Positions 35,574-44,280 are shown, counted from the first letter of the stretch. The stretch is DNA of 64,000 nucleotides from Helicobacter_B zhangjianzhongii (GCF_030249855.1 NZ_JANURN010000001.1:322097-386096); one strand, 5' to 3'. Notes: generated from the sequence alone by a model not told the origin. A program made the numbers and translations.

Positions 35574-38456
35574 ATGATTTTTGAAAAGCAAGATTACCAG
35601 CAAAACTGCATTGACAACATAAAAGAGATTCTGTCAAATTTTGACTTTACAAAGCAAGATAATTTAAAGGAATGTTTGCAAGACTTTTACAAACACACAC
35701 CTATGCCGATACACAATATCAGTGATAAACTACGCTTAGATATTTTAATGGAAACAGGCACGGGCAAAACTTTCACCTATCTTAATCTCATCTTTGAGCT
35801 TAACAAGCATTTTAAGCAAAATAAATTCATCATTTTCGTGCCAAGAAAGGCGATTTTAGAATCTGTGAAGCAAAATATCAAGCTTACAAAAGACTACTTT
35901 TATAGCGAGTATAAAAAGCATTTAAAGCCCTATATCTACACAGATAGCAAGTCGCAATCGCAAATCATCAATCACTATATCAAAAATGAAGATGAGCTAA
36001 GTGTGCTTATCCTAACTAATAGCGCCATTGATAAGAAAGATAATTTGCTTAACAAAAACAATGAAAATCTTTTCAATACAAAAAGCATTTTTGAAAACAT
36101 AGCCGCCCTAAAGCCCATTTCTATCATTGATGAGCCACATTTGCTAAAGGGCGAAGCGTTTCATCGCTATTTTTCTAAGCTTAATTCTCTATATTTCCGC
36201 TTTGGTGCGACCTTCCCCAAAGAGGGCAAAAAGCCAAATGACAAAGAATTTGCACTTAGCAATATGATCTACTGCCTTGATTCTATCTCTGCATTTAGAG
36301 CATATCTTGTCAAGCAAGTCAAAGTCCATACTATAGGCTCAAGCTCCACGCAAATTTTCCTAAAGTCCTACCACGCTAGAGACAAAAAAGCCATTTTCTC
36401 CTACACACAAAGCGGCATAGAAAAAGAGCAAGAGCTAAGGCTTAACGAAAGCTTTAGTCAGCTCAATGGTGCGATCTTACTCAAAGTAGAAAAAGACAAA
36501 GCCTACTTTAGCGATCAGTCAATCCTAGACAAAAAGGGCGAAAGCTATCATTTAGATGAAGATGAGCTTACCGCTCTTTTAGGCAAGGCTATTGATTTGC
36601 ATTTTGAAAAAGAGCAAAGGCTTTTTGCCAAGGGCATTAAGGCTTTAAGCTTATTTTTTATCCCAAATATCGCGGATTTTAGAGGCGAAAAGCCCTTTAT
36701 CAAAAGCACTTTTGAGAAGCTTTATAAGGCAAAAAGAGAGGAGCTTTTAAAACAGGATTTAGATGAAAATTATAGAGCATATCTAGCGCAAGACTTTGAT
36801 GAAAGCGGAAATTTGCAAGTGCATCAAGGCTATTTTAGCGGTGATAAAGGCAGTAAAGATGACAAAGAAGCCGCAGGAGTTAAGATGATTTTAGAAGAGA
36901 AAGAAAAGCTTTTATCCCTTAACACGCCCTTGCGTTTTATCTTTAGCGTATGGGCTTTGCAAGAGGGCTGGGATAATCCAAATATTTTTACTCTTATCAA
37001 GCTTGCAAGCTCAAGTAGCGATATAAGCATACATCAGCAAGTAGGCAGGGGACTTCGCTTATGTGTCAATGACAAGGGCAAAAGGATCACCCATAGATTT
37101 ATGGACTTTGATGATGATAGCTTTTATAGGCTTAATTACCTTGATATTATCGTAAGTGCAAAGGAGTCAAACTACATAGGCAATTTGCAAAAAGAAATAG
37201 AAGATTCTAGCTATATCCTTAGTGATAAAATCTTAAGTAAAGAAGAGTTAAGCGACCTTTTAAATGGTGAGCAAGATTTAATCGATGATTTTATGTATAT
37301 TTTGCGAAAAGACCTAGAGCTAATCGCTTATGACAAAGAGAAAAAAGCCTACATTATACAAGCTCCCATTTATGAGAGTATCAAAGATGATGATAAAATC
37401 AAAGAGCTTTTAGGAGAGAGCTTTCCTAAAGTGCTAGAATTTTTCAAAGCCAAAGAAAGCCCAAGCACAAACAAGCACAATCAAGTAGAAAGCGGCGACA
37501 AAGAGCCAAAGCAAGTTACCATCCGCCCTAATTTAGCCAAAGACTTCAAAGAGCTATGGGAGAAAATCAACCAAAAAGCCAAGATCACCTACCAAGGCAT
37601 TGAAGAGCAAGACATCATAGACCAAGCCGTCAAAAAATTTAATAAAACAAATATAGAAAAAGAAAGCTACACCTATGAGAGGAAACGCTACGACGCCCAG
37701 CAAAACATTATCATCACAGAAGACTCCATAACACTAGGCGATATAGACTACCAAGCAAGCTTTGCTAAAGATATGCAAAATCTACTCCTAGACTTTAGCA
37801 AAGAAGCCAAGCTTCCCCTACGATTTTTGCTACAAATTTATGCCAAATGCGACAAAGAGAAGTTTAAAAACTCTCCTAAAAAGGCTTTCACCGCACTAAG
37901 AAACATCATCAAAGACCAAATTCATCACAATTTACTTCAATGTATAAGCTATGATTTTTCTACCGCTAAAAATGAGAGCCAAAGTATCTTTTCTAGCGGG
38001 ACTCTCCCACGCCACACGCTAGGGCGTTACTATGAAAGCGGCAAACCAGCGGATAATTATCTCTATGAAGAGATCATTTATGACTCTAAGATAGAACGCT
38101 TCATCATCACAGAAGATAATGAAAAAGTGGATTCTAAGACTATAAAAGTCTTTGCCAAGCTGCCTAAGCTTATCATCCCCACGCCTTATAAGCACTATGA
38201 GCCAGATTTCGCCTACTTTTTAGAAGATAGTAATGGCAAGAAGATCTTTTTTGTCTGTGAGAGTAAGGGCTATGATGATGAAAACGAGATTTCAAAAAAT
38301 GAAATGCAAAAGATCAAATACGCTGAAAAATTTTTCACCCAACTAAGCCAAAAGCTAGAAAATGACAATATCCAAATCATTTTCAAAAAACGCATAAACA
38401 AGCAGACCCTACTAGAGTGTCTAAGACAAACACAAGGAGAAAACAATGCCAACTAA
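35574..38456 (+). CDS. Type III restriction subunit (Res2), helicase-nuclease
   Basis: 960 aa. Walker A is METGTGKTFTYLNLIFELNK (from residue 59), the Walker B box reads DEPH (D186) as in many type III Res proteins, and motif VI lies in ISIHQQVGRGLRL. The C-terminal nuclease shows EPDFAYFL (D878) followed by CESKG (E896), the PD...ExK pattern of EcoP15I-type Res. It starts 25 bases after res1 with GGAG before the ATG, and overlaps the following mod2 start by 11 bases. The order res then mod is the reverse of the usual type III operon. Confidence 0.9.
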   Translation: MIFEKQDYQQNCIDNIKEILSNFDFTKQDNLKECLQDFYKHTPMPIHNISDKLRLDILMETGTGKTFTYLNLIFELNKHFKQNKFIIFVPRKAILESVKQNIKLTKDYFYSEYKKHLKPYIYTDSKSQSQIINHYIKNEDELSVLILTNSAIDKKDNLLNKNNENLFNTKSIFENIAALKPISIIDEPHLLKGEAFHRYFSKLNSLYFRFGATFPKEGKKPNDKEFALSNMIYCLDSISAFRAYLVKQVKVHTIGSSSTQIFLKSYHARDKKAIFSYTQSGIEKEQELRLNESFSQLNGAILLKVEKDKAYFSDQSILDKKGESYHLDEDELTALLGKAIDLHFEKEQRLFAKGIKALSLFFIPNIADFRGEKPFIKSTFEKLYKAKREELLKQDLDENYRAYLAQDFDESGNLQVHQGYFSGDKGSKDDKEAAGVKMILEEKEKLLSLNTPLRFIFSVWALQEGWDNPNIFTLIKLASSSSDISIHQQVGRGLRLCVNDKGKRITHRFMDFDDDSFYRLNYLDIIVSAKESNYIGNLQKEIEDSSYILSDKILSKEELSDLLNGEQDLIDDFMYILRKDLELIAYDKEKKAYIIQAPIYESIKDDDKIKELLGESFPKVLEFFKAKESPSTNKHNQVESGDKEPKQVTIRPNLAKDFKELWEKINQKAKITYQGIEEQDIIDQAVKKFNKTNIEKESYTYERKRYDAQQNIIITEDSITLGDIDYQASFAKDMQNLLLDFSKEAKLPLRFLLQIYAKCDKEKFKNSPKKAFTALRNIIKDQIHHNLLQCISYDFSTAKNESQSIFSSGTLPRHTLGRYYESGKPADNYLYEEIIYDSKIERFIITEDNEKVDSKTIKVFAKLPKLIIPTPYKHYEPDFAYFLEDSNGKKIFFVCESKGYDDENEISKNEMQKIKYAEKFFTQLSQKLENDNIQIIFKKRINKQTLLECLRQTQGENNAN

Positions 38457-39675
38457 GAAAAGACTAACCAAACAAGACATCAAGCAAGCAAATATACTAG
38501 ATAGCACCAAAGAGCATAACCCTCTTTTAGACTATCTTGCAAAGCACCACCCCCAAACCATAAGCGAAGAGCGACTAAACCTAGACGCCTTAAGCCAAGC
38601 ACTAGGCTTTAGCCCTAGCTCTATGCAAGGCTATGGGCTAAGCTTCATCGGCAAACCTCTAGCAAACGCCCTATACTCCACCCCCACCACAAAAGAGCTA
38701 AAAGAGCTAGACCCCAAACACTCACAAAACATCATCATCAAAGGCGATAATCTCCACGCCCTAAAGCTCCTAAAATCTGCCTATGATGGCAAGATAAAGA
38801 TGATCTACATCGACCCTCCCTACAATACAAAAAATGAGAAATTTATCTATGATGATAACTTTGTCAAAGAGTATCAAAAGCTCTTAGTCGAGCTAGATTT
38901 ACTAAAGCTTGATAGCAATGGCAAAGTGCTAGAAAAAAGTGAAGTGCTACACTTCCTAACCAATCCTAGCGGAGATAAAGCCCATAGCGGCTGGCTAAGC
39001 TTTATGCTACCACGACTAAAACTTGCTAGAGATTTACTCAAAGATGATGGCGTGATTTTCATAAGCATAGATGATAATGAACAAGCAAATTTAAAAATTC
39101 TCTGCGATGAAATTTTTGGGGAGGAGAATTTTGTAAGTGATATTGTGTGGAATTCCGTTAGTAGTGTTTTAAAACAATCGAAACATATTAGAAAAGAACA
39201 CGAATATATTTTGGTTTATGCAAAAAATAAAGATAGTTTAGTGTTTTCAAAATTAGAAAATACTATGAAATTTGAAAATCCAGATAATGATCCTAAAGGA
39301 GAATGGTTTAGTAGTAATGCGGCAGCCGCAAATCAAAATAAAGATGACAATAAATTTTCAATACAGCTTCCAAATGGTGATGAGTGTATAAGAAATTGGA
39401 AGTTTAGTTATAGTGAGTTTATAAATGGTGAAGTTGATTTATATTTTAAGGATGGCAATGTCCCTAGATTGAAAATTTATAAAAGTGATTATAGTGTTTT
39501 ATCTAAAATACAGGCTAGTATTTTAAGCGGTTTTGGTTCTTTAACTTCCGCAAAAACAGAAATAGAATTATTGCTGGGAAATAAAGAACTATTTGATACT
39601 CCTAAGCCTGTAAATTTAGTAAAACACTTACTTAAAATCTCTACAAACACGGGGGGGGGGGGGGGGGAGATATAG
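38446..39675 (+). CDS. Type III DNA methyltransferase Mod2, N-terminal part (phase-OFF product)
   Basis: First 409 codons of a beta-class adenine methyltransferase. Motif IV DPPYNTKNEKF (D123) and the region FISIDDNEQANLKILCDEIF are present. After a poly-G tract the frame ends at once (GGGGGEI, stop). The SAM-binding motif I is in the next reading frame downstream, so the product encoded here lacks a cofactor site and should be inactive. One more G (18) or two fewer (15) would join both parts into a 616- or 615-residue enzyme. AAGGAG precedes the ATG; the start lies inside the end of res2. Confidence 0.9.
   Translation: MPTKKRLTKQDIKQANILDSTKEHNPLLDYLAKHHPQTISEERLNLDALSQALGFSPSSMQGYGLSFIGKPLANALYSTPTTKELKELDPKHSQNIIIKGDNLHALKLLKSAYDGKIKMIYIDPPYNTKNEKFIYDDNFVKEYQKLLVELDLLKLDSNGKVLEKSEVLHFLTNPSGDKAHSGWLSFMLPRLKLARDLLKDDGVIFISIDDNEQANLKILCDEIFGEENFVSDIVWNSVSSVLKQSKHIRKEHEYILVYAKNKDSLVFSKLENTMKFENPDNDPKGEWFSSNAAAANQNKDDNKFSIQLPNGDECIRNWKFSYSEFINGEVDLYFKDGNVPRLKIYKSDYSVLSKIQASILSGFGSLTSAKTEIELLLGNKELFDTPKPVNLVKHLLKISTNTGGGGGEI
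39651..39667 (+). repeat. Homopolymeric G17 tract in mod2 (phase-variation switch)
   Basis: Seventeen consecutive G bases inside the mod2 coding sequence, immediately before motif I. Reading across it, the upstream frame needs +1 (mod 3) to enter the downstream frame. Lengths of 15, 18 and 21 are therefore ON; 16, 17, 19 and 20 are OFF. Long poly-G tracts of this kind slip during replication in Helicobacter and Campylobacter. Confidence 0.93.
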
Positions 39676-40295
39676 TGCTTGATTTTTTCGCCGGCAGTGG
39701 CACCACCGCCCAAGCCGTAATGGAGCTAAATGCCGAAGATGGCGGCAATCGCAGATTTATCCTAGTGCAGCTTGATGAGCCAATTAATGAGGCTAAAAAT
39801 AAAGTCGCTTATGATTTTTGTAAAAATACTCTTAAAAGCCAAAATCCTGTGATAAGCGATATAACCATAGAGCGCGTCAAAAGAGCAGCCGCTAAAATCG
39901 CCAAGGCTGCTAAGCAAGATTTACTAAGCGCAAAAGAGCTAGACCTAGACTTCCGCCTTTTTACTATGGTGCAAAAGCCAGAGCTTGTAAGCGAAGAAAA
40001 TGATAATCTAGGGCTAATCACCCACGCAGACCTAAGCCCACAAGATAAAGCCCTAAACCTAGCTTTGCAAGATAGCAAAATGCTCCATAAAAAGCTAGAA
40101 TCCATTATAAAAGATAAGCTCTATCAATGTGAAAATAGCCTTTATATCGTCCAAATGGATAAAGAAGTGCTTGACTACATCAAAAACAAAACACACGATG
40201 AAATAGTCTATCTAAACGCTTTTGATGATATTGACTTACAAGAGTATCTTAACCTTGAAAGCCACCTAAAAACACGCTTATATGTGGTGTTTTGA
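39675..40295 (+). CDS. Type III DNA methyltransferase Mod2, C-terminal part (out of frame)
   Basis: Continuation of mod2 in the +1 frame. It begins in the sequence as VLDFFAGSGTTAQAVMEL, which is motif I (FAGSG) with its typical beta-class surroundings, followed by RRFILVQLDEPI and a C-terminal helical region (about 200 residues). A GTG could in principle start it, but there is no Shine-Dalgarno (poly-G lies there) and a free C-terminal half would lack motif IV. It is the second half of one contingency gene, not a separate gene. Confidence 0.88.
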   Translation: MLDFFAGSGTTAQAVMELNAEDGGNRRFILVQLDEPINEAKNKVAYDFCKNTLKSQNPVISDITIERVKRAAAKIAKAAKQDLLSAKELDLDFRLFTMVQKPELVSEENDNLGLITHADLSPQDKALNLALQDSKMLHKKLESIIKDKLYQCENSLYIVQMDKEVLDYIKNKTHDEIVYLNAFDDIDLQEYLNLESHLKTRLYVVF

Positions 40296-40297
40296 AG

Positions 40298-40316
40298 AGA
40301 GCTTGCAAGCTCTTTT
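40298..40316 (+). terminator. Hairpin terminator after mod2
   Basis: AGAGCT-TGCA-AGCTCT, a perfect palindrome, followed by four T, beginning just after the mod2 stop. It would end the R-M island transcript. Confidence 0.6.
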
Positions 40317-40320
40317 GTGC

Positions 40321-40326
40321 TACAAT
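40321..40326 (+). promoter_or_regulatory. Putative -10 box of the SMR operon
   Basis: TACAAT in the context TTGTGCTACAAT, 32 bases before the first SMR start and right after the terminator hairpin. Confidence 0.4.
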
Positions 40327-40357
40327 CACGCCTTAATGCTAGGGGATAAGGGTGTAT

Positions 40358-40690
40358 ATGAGCAAAAATCTTGGCTGGTTTTTTATCATCATCGGCGGTA
40401 TTTGTGAGATATTTTGGGTAAGCGGGCTGAAGTATGCCGACACTCTAGGGCTGCAGGCTTTGACAGGGTTAGGCATTTGCATTTCCTTTGTCTGTATGCT
40501 GCTAGCAATTAGGGTCATAGAAATTAGCGTGGCATATAGCGTGTTTGTAGGGATTGGTGCGGCAGGGATCGTGCTAGCAGAGATTGTAGTCTTTGGCGCG
40601 CCAGCTTCTTGGCTAAAAATCACGCTCATTGTGGTGTTGATGTGTGGTGTGATCGGGCTGAAATTTGCCACAAACCATAAAGGTGCTTGA
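40358..40690 (+). CDS. SMR-family multidrug efflux subunit 1
   Basis: 110-aa four-helix small multidrug resistance protein. The membrane-embedded glutamate needed for proton/drug exchange is in GGICEIFWVSGLKYAD, and the third-helix signature is SVAYSVFVGIGAAG. The ATG at 40358 is preceded by TAAGGG; a GTG two codons upstream is less likely. It overlaps the following SMR gene (TGATG), marking a paired, probably heterodimeric SMR pump of the YkkCD/SugE-like type. Substrate (quaternary amine or guanidinium) cannot be decided; no guanidine riboswitch was seen upstream. Confidence 0.9.
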   Translation: MSKNLGWFFIIIGGICEIFWVSGLKYADTLGLQALTGLGICISFVCMLLAIRVIEISVAYSVFVGIGAAGIVLAEIVVFGAPASWLKITLIVVLMCGVIGLKFATNHKGA

Positions 40691-41004
40691 TGATACATTG
40701 GGCGATGTTGCTTGCCGCTGGGGTTATGGAGATTTTTGGCGTGATTGTGATGAAACGCTTTGTCGATGGGAAGAGACTCTATCTCCTAGCGATCATCGGC
40801 TGCTTTGGGCTTAGCTTTACTTGCTTATCCATAGCTATGCAAGAGATCTCTATGGGCGTGGCGTATGCGATATGGACAGGTATAGGCGCGGCTGGGGGCG
40901 TGATTGTCGGGGTGGTGTTTTATAAAGAAGATCGCTCGCTTTTGAAGTTTGTGTGCGTGTGTGTGATCATCGCCTCTAGTATGGGGCTTAAGGCGATTGG
41001 CTAA
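40690..41004 (+). CDS. SMR-family multidrug efflux subunit 2
   Basis: 104-aa partner of the preceding SMR protein. The essential glutamate is in AAGVMEIFGVIVMKRF and the signature helix is GVAYAIWTGIGAAGG. The ATG at 40690 overlaps the upstream stop; a TTG one codon earlier is possible. Two different subunits with opposite membrane topology usually act together. It is followed 11 bases later by the secreted toxin-like gene, so the three may share a transcript. Confidence 0.9.
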   Translation: MIHWAMLLAAGVMEIFGVIVMKRFVDGKRLYLLAIIGCFGLSFTCLSIAMQEISMGVAYAIWTGIGAAGGVIVGVVFYKEDRSLLKFVCVCVIIASSMGLKAIG

Positions 41005-41015
41005 GGCTAGAATCT

Positions 41016-43082
41016 ATGGCAAACCCTGCTAAAGTCGCCTTAACTCTAGGGAGTGTATTTGTAGGTAGTGTATCTGCCCTTTTTTTGCCCCTTTTGCTCT
41101 ATGCCACTCCCTTTAGCCCCAAGCAAACCCTAGCCCAAAAGCCGCAAGATACGCCCATACGCGTGCTAACCCAAGATAATCGCACGCTATGCTATGTCCC
41201 CACATTTTCAGGCGGCACAAGCTATATCGTTCTCTCAAGCTGTCAAGCTGCCCCGCAAGCGCGTTTTGATGTCTTTAGCCATTTGGCATATCGCATTAAC
41301 GATACTTGGCTATGTATCACTGCGCCAGATTCTGTGGTAGAGAGAAGGCGCGATAAAGACTATGTGCATTTATCGCCCTGTGCTATCAATCTCCCAAGCC
41401 AGCAATGGCAGCTAAAGGACAATCGCTTCTACTCGCTTGATGGCATTTATAGCCTACAAGATGATGGGAGCTATTTGTATGCAGCACATACCTTTGCAGG
41501 TGGGCTTTATACACATACGCTTGAACACTCTATGCAGAAATGGGCAAGCACCATAGCCACCCCGGCAAATCTCACTATCCAAAGCGCGATTTCTTGGAGC
41601 GTGAGCTACGCACAAGGGCAGGAGCGGTATTTCCTAACTAACAATCAATCACAGAAAAACACCGCATTTCTCTACTACAATCTTTTGAGCGGACATATTG
41701 CAAGCTATGATGAGAGCAGTGGGCGGCTGTATTGTATGTATTCTAATACAGGCAAGCAGGCGTGGGATTGGGTGGTTTGGGGACTATGCACAGATGGCAC
41801 GCCTCCTAAGGATAATAGAGCCTTTTTCAAGCCTATCCCCATTGATGATAGGCATTTCGCCTTTTTGGATAAAGATAGCAATATCTTGCGACTTACGCGC
41901 TATGGGATCCACTGGGGTGTGCCCTATGTCGCTAGCAAGGAGTATGCTAGCAATGATGTGCAAAATAGCCCGACTTCTGCCTTTGAGCTAGATCACATTA
42001 CACAGGAGTGGCTGCGCTTCATTAGCGCAAACATTGGAGAAAATCTCCGCACCTGCCCAGCCCCGGGGCATAAGCATAATCCCTTGCAAAACTCATCAAA
42101 ACAGATCCTACAAGCTAGCCCCATATCCACGCCCCCTAGATCGCTTCTACAATACTTGCTTGAACACTTGCTTGCGATATTACCCACACAGAGTGCCAAA
42201 GGGCACAATAAGCAGAATCCACTTTTGCAGCAGTCTTTTATGCAAAGCTCCCCAGCCTTGCCTGCTTATTTTAGCCTTAATGAATCGTGGGTGGCGCGAT
42301 TGTGGCATATCAATATTAGTGCGGATACTTCTAGGGCAAGTAGTGGGGTGTGTGGGATCTGCCTTTTGCAAGCTTATCAAGCAATCGCCGAGCTCTTAGA
42401 GACGCACGCTCATCCGCGCGGTAGTGGGGGGTATTTTTTTGATACAGGGGCGGGGGTCAATCCTTTTGCCAGCTTTTATGCGAGAAACTCGCTTTTGCAC
42501 GATACTTTGCAAGATATTTTAGGCTACTATGACAGCCCTGCTAGGGATCATAGGGAGTTGTTTTATCGTGGGACAAGCAGGGCGTTGGCAAGTAGTATTT
42601 CTATGCTTCCACAATATGAGTGGAGTGTGCTAGGGCAGAGTGTGGAGGAGAGTGGGATTTATACTTTGCTGCAAAGCGTTCTAGAGCGACCTGTGGGGAG
42701 TGTGTTTCTCTTTACGCTTGTGAGATTGGATCCTTTATCTGGTAGAAATTTAGGGCACGCAGTGGCGGCATTAAGGCTACGCGATGGCGTGGTGATTATC
42801 CCTGCAAATGCCCCAAGCCTTAGCCTAGAATCTTTCCGCGCAAGAGTGCAGGCTGTGCAGAATCCAGCAGATATGATAGAGCGACTCACGCGCTTTGGCT
42901 CGCGGCATTTGGAGCTTCTTGGGCTAGGTGTGCTAGAAGTTGCAAGATCTCATCGCAATCCTTTTGAATCGATAATTTCACTGCATAATTGCAGTGGTGA
43001 GGGCGAGGATAGGCGTGGCAATGCTCTGCTGCCTTTGCCAGAGCTATTAAATGCGTGTATTAGCGGACGATGTGTGTGGTAG
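41016..43082 (+). CDS. Secreted DUF1561/VM-like protein: ricin-type lectin plus Cys/His domain (candidate toxin)
   Basis: 688 aa. A hydrophobic N-terminus (about 8-30) looks like a signal sequence. Two cysteine-rich beta-trefoil-like stretches follow (about 45-165 with DNRTLCYVP, DTWLCITAP, QQWQL; about 225-320 with GRLYCMYSN, WVVWGLC), resembling R-type lectin repeats. The C-terminal third has GVCGICLLQAYQAIAEL (C446, C449), GGYFFDTGAGVNPFASFYAR and NLGHAVAALRLRDGVVIIPA (H581), a possible Cys-His catalytic pair. This architecture is that of DUF1561 (PF07598), the virulence-modifying proteins of Leptospira and Bartonella. The assignment is by recollection of the family pattern. It lies between an SMR pair and an oxidase gene. 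Confidence 0.65.
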   Translation: MANPAKVALTLGSVFVGSVSALFLPLLLYATPFSPKQTLAQKPQDTPIRVLTQDNRTLCYVPTFSGGTSYIVLSSCQAAPQARFDVFSHLAYRINDTWLCITAPDSVVERRRDKDYVHLSPCAINLPSQQWQLKDNRFYSLDGIYSLQDDGSYLYAAHTFAGGLYTHTLEHSMQKWASTIATPANLTIQSAISWSVSYAQGQERYFLTNNQSQKNTAFLYYNLLSGHIASYDESSGRLYCMYSNTGKQAWDWVVWGLCTDGTPPKDNRAFFKPIPIDDRHFAFLDKDSNILRLTRYGIHWGVPYVASKEYASNDVQNSPTSAFELDHITQEWLRFISANIGENLRTCPAPGHKHNPLQNSSKQILQASPISTPPRSLLQYLLEHLLAILPTQSAKGHNKQNPLLQQSFMQSSPALPAYFSLNESWVARLWHINISADTSRASSGVCGICLLQAYQAIAELLETHAHPRGSGGYFFDTGAGVNPFASFYARNSLLHDTLQDILGYYDSPARDHRELFYRGTSRALASSISMLPQYEWSVLGQSVEESGIYTLLQSVLERPVGSVFLFTLVRLDPLSGRNLGHAVAALRLRDGVVIIPANAPSLSLESFRARVQAVQNPADMIERLTRFGSRHLELLGLGVLEVARSHRNPFESIISLHNCSGEGEDRRGNALLPLPELLNACISGRCVW

Positions 43083-43161
43083 CACGCCATAAGCGCGAGC
43101 TTGCCGCGACTAGAATCCATAAGCGCAGGCTTGCTAGAATCTATTACACAAGGGGTGAATG

Positions 43162-44280
43162 ATGAAATATGATGTTGTGATTATCGGTAGTGGGAGTGTA
43201 GGGAGCTTTGCTGGGTATTATGCAAGTAGGCAAGGGCTTAAGACCTGCTTGATTGATAATTTTCTACCACCACATTCTAATGGCTCCTACCACGGCGATA
43301 CTAGAATCTTCCGCATAGCTTATGGCGAGGGGGAGAAGTATATCCCGCTGTTGCAGCGTGCTTTTGAGCTTTGGGGGGAGTTTGAGCAAACAAGTGGGCA
43401 AAAGATCTTTGAGCGATGTGGGGTGCTAAATATCGGTGATCCTGCAAGTGCGTTTATGCGCAATGTCGCGCAAAGTAGCAAGGACTTCGCCCTAGATACA
43501 ATGCTCCTTAGCCCCCAAAAGATTAGCCAGCTCTATGGGATCAATGTGCCAGATCATTTTACAGGGATTTTGGAGAGAGGGACGGGGTTTGTATATAGCG
43601 ATAAAAGTGTAGAAACTGCCATAAGGCTAGCAGTAGGGCTTGGGGCAGATGTGCTTATCTCGTGCATTAGGCGTATAGAGAAGCAAGGCGGAGCCTATTA
43701 TATCTATACGGATTCTAGTCAAATCCTAGCTGATAAGATTTTGCTTAGTGCGGGGAGCTTTGCTAGTGAGATCCTTAGTGTGTGTGCGTTTGATCTACCA
43801 CAAATCCCTGTAAAGCCTAAGCGCAAAATGCTTAATTGGTTTTATTCTAGCTCTTATCAGCTACGCGATGCTATGCCGGCGTTTATTATGGAGTTTAATG
43901 GAGATCATTTCTATGGATTCCCGGATTTTGGCTCTGGGGTCAAAATCGGGCTTAATGTCTTTGGGCAGGATATAACTACGCGCGATGAGCTTCTAGGCTT
44001 TGGGGATATAGAGAGTGATAAGCGTGCCATCGCTGAACATATCCGCGCGTTTATGCCTAGCTTGGGTGAGCTATGCACAGGGGCAGTATGCACTTATGCA
44101 ATGACACCTGATGAAGGCTTTATCATTGATTTTATTGACTCTTGCTTGCTGTATCTTGGCGGACTTAGCCACGGATTTAAATTTGCTCCAGCTCTTGGGG
44201 AGCTAGGCATTAGCGCGTTGCAACGAGGTGAATTGCCACAGGAGATTTGTAGGCATTTTTCTCTAGGGCGATTTAGCTAG
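43162..44280 (+). CDS. solA: SolA/MSOX-like FAD-dependent amine oxidase
   Basis: About 372 aa, related to N-methyl-L-tryptophan oxidase and monomeric sarcosine oxidase, which oxidise secondary amines and release H2O2. The N-terminal FAD motif is DVVIIGSGSVGSFAGYYASR. The substrate-side signature HGDTRIFRIAYGEG is present, and the cysteine that covalently binds FAD is in CTYAMTPDEGFIIDF. GGLSHGFKFAPALGE closes the FAD domain. Two adjacent ATGs exist (43159, 43162); the second has better spacing from AAGGGG. It follows the toxin-like gene by about 75 bases. Confidence 0.87.
   Translation: MKYDVVIIGSGSVGSFAGYYASRQGLKTCLIDNFLPPHSNGSYHGDTRIFRIAYGEGEKYIPLLQRAFELWGEFEQTSGQKIFERCGVLNIGDPASAFMRNVAQSSKDFALDTMLLSPQKISQLYGINVPDHFTGILERGTGFVYSDKSVETAIRLAVGLGADVLISCIRRIEKQGGAYYIYTDSSQILADKILLSAGSFASEILSVCAFDLPQIPVKPKRKMLNWFYSSSYQLRDAMPAFIMEFNGDHFYGFPDFGSGVKIGLNVFGQDITTRDELLGFGDIESDKRAIAEHIRAFMPSLGELCTGAVCTYAMTPDEGFIIDFIDSCLLYLGGLSHGFKFAPALGELGISALQRGELPQEICRHFSLGRFS

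Noticed and set aside
39675..40295. Independent small gene starting at GTG after the poly-G tract
   Set aside because: It begins in the middle of methyltransferase motif I, has no Shine-Dalgarno and fits exactly as the second half of mod2 in the next frame.
40296..40357. Guanidine riboswitch before the SMR pair
   Set aside because: Only 62 bases, mostly occupied by a terminator hairpin and a -10 box; no conserved guanidine aptamer pattern is visible.
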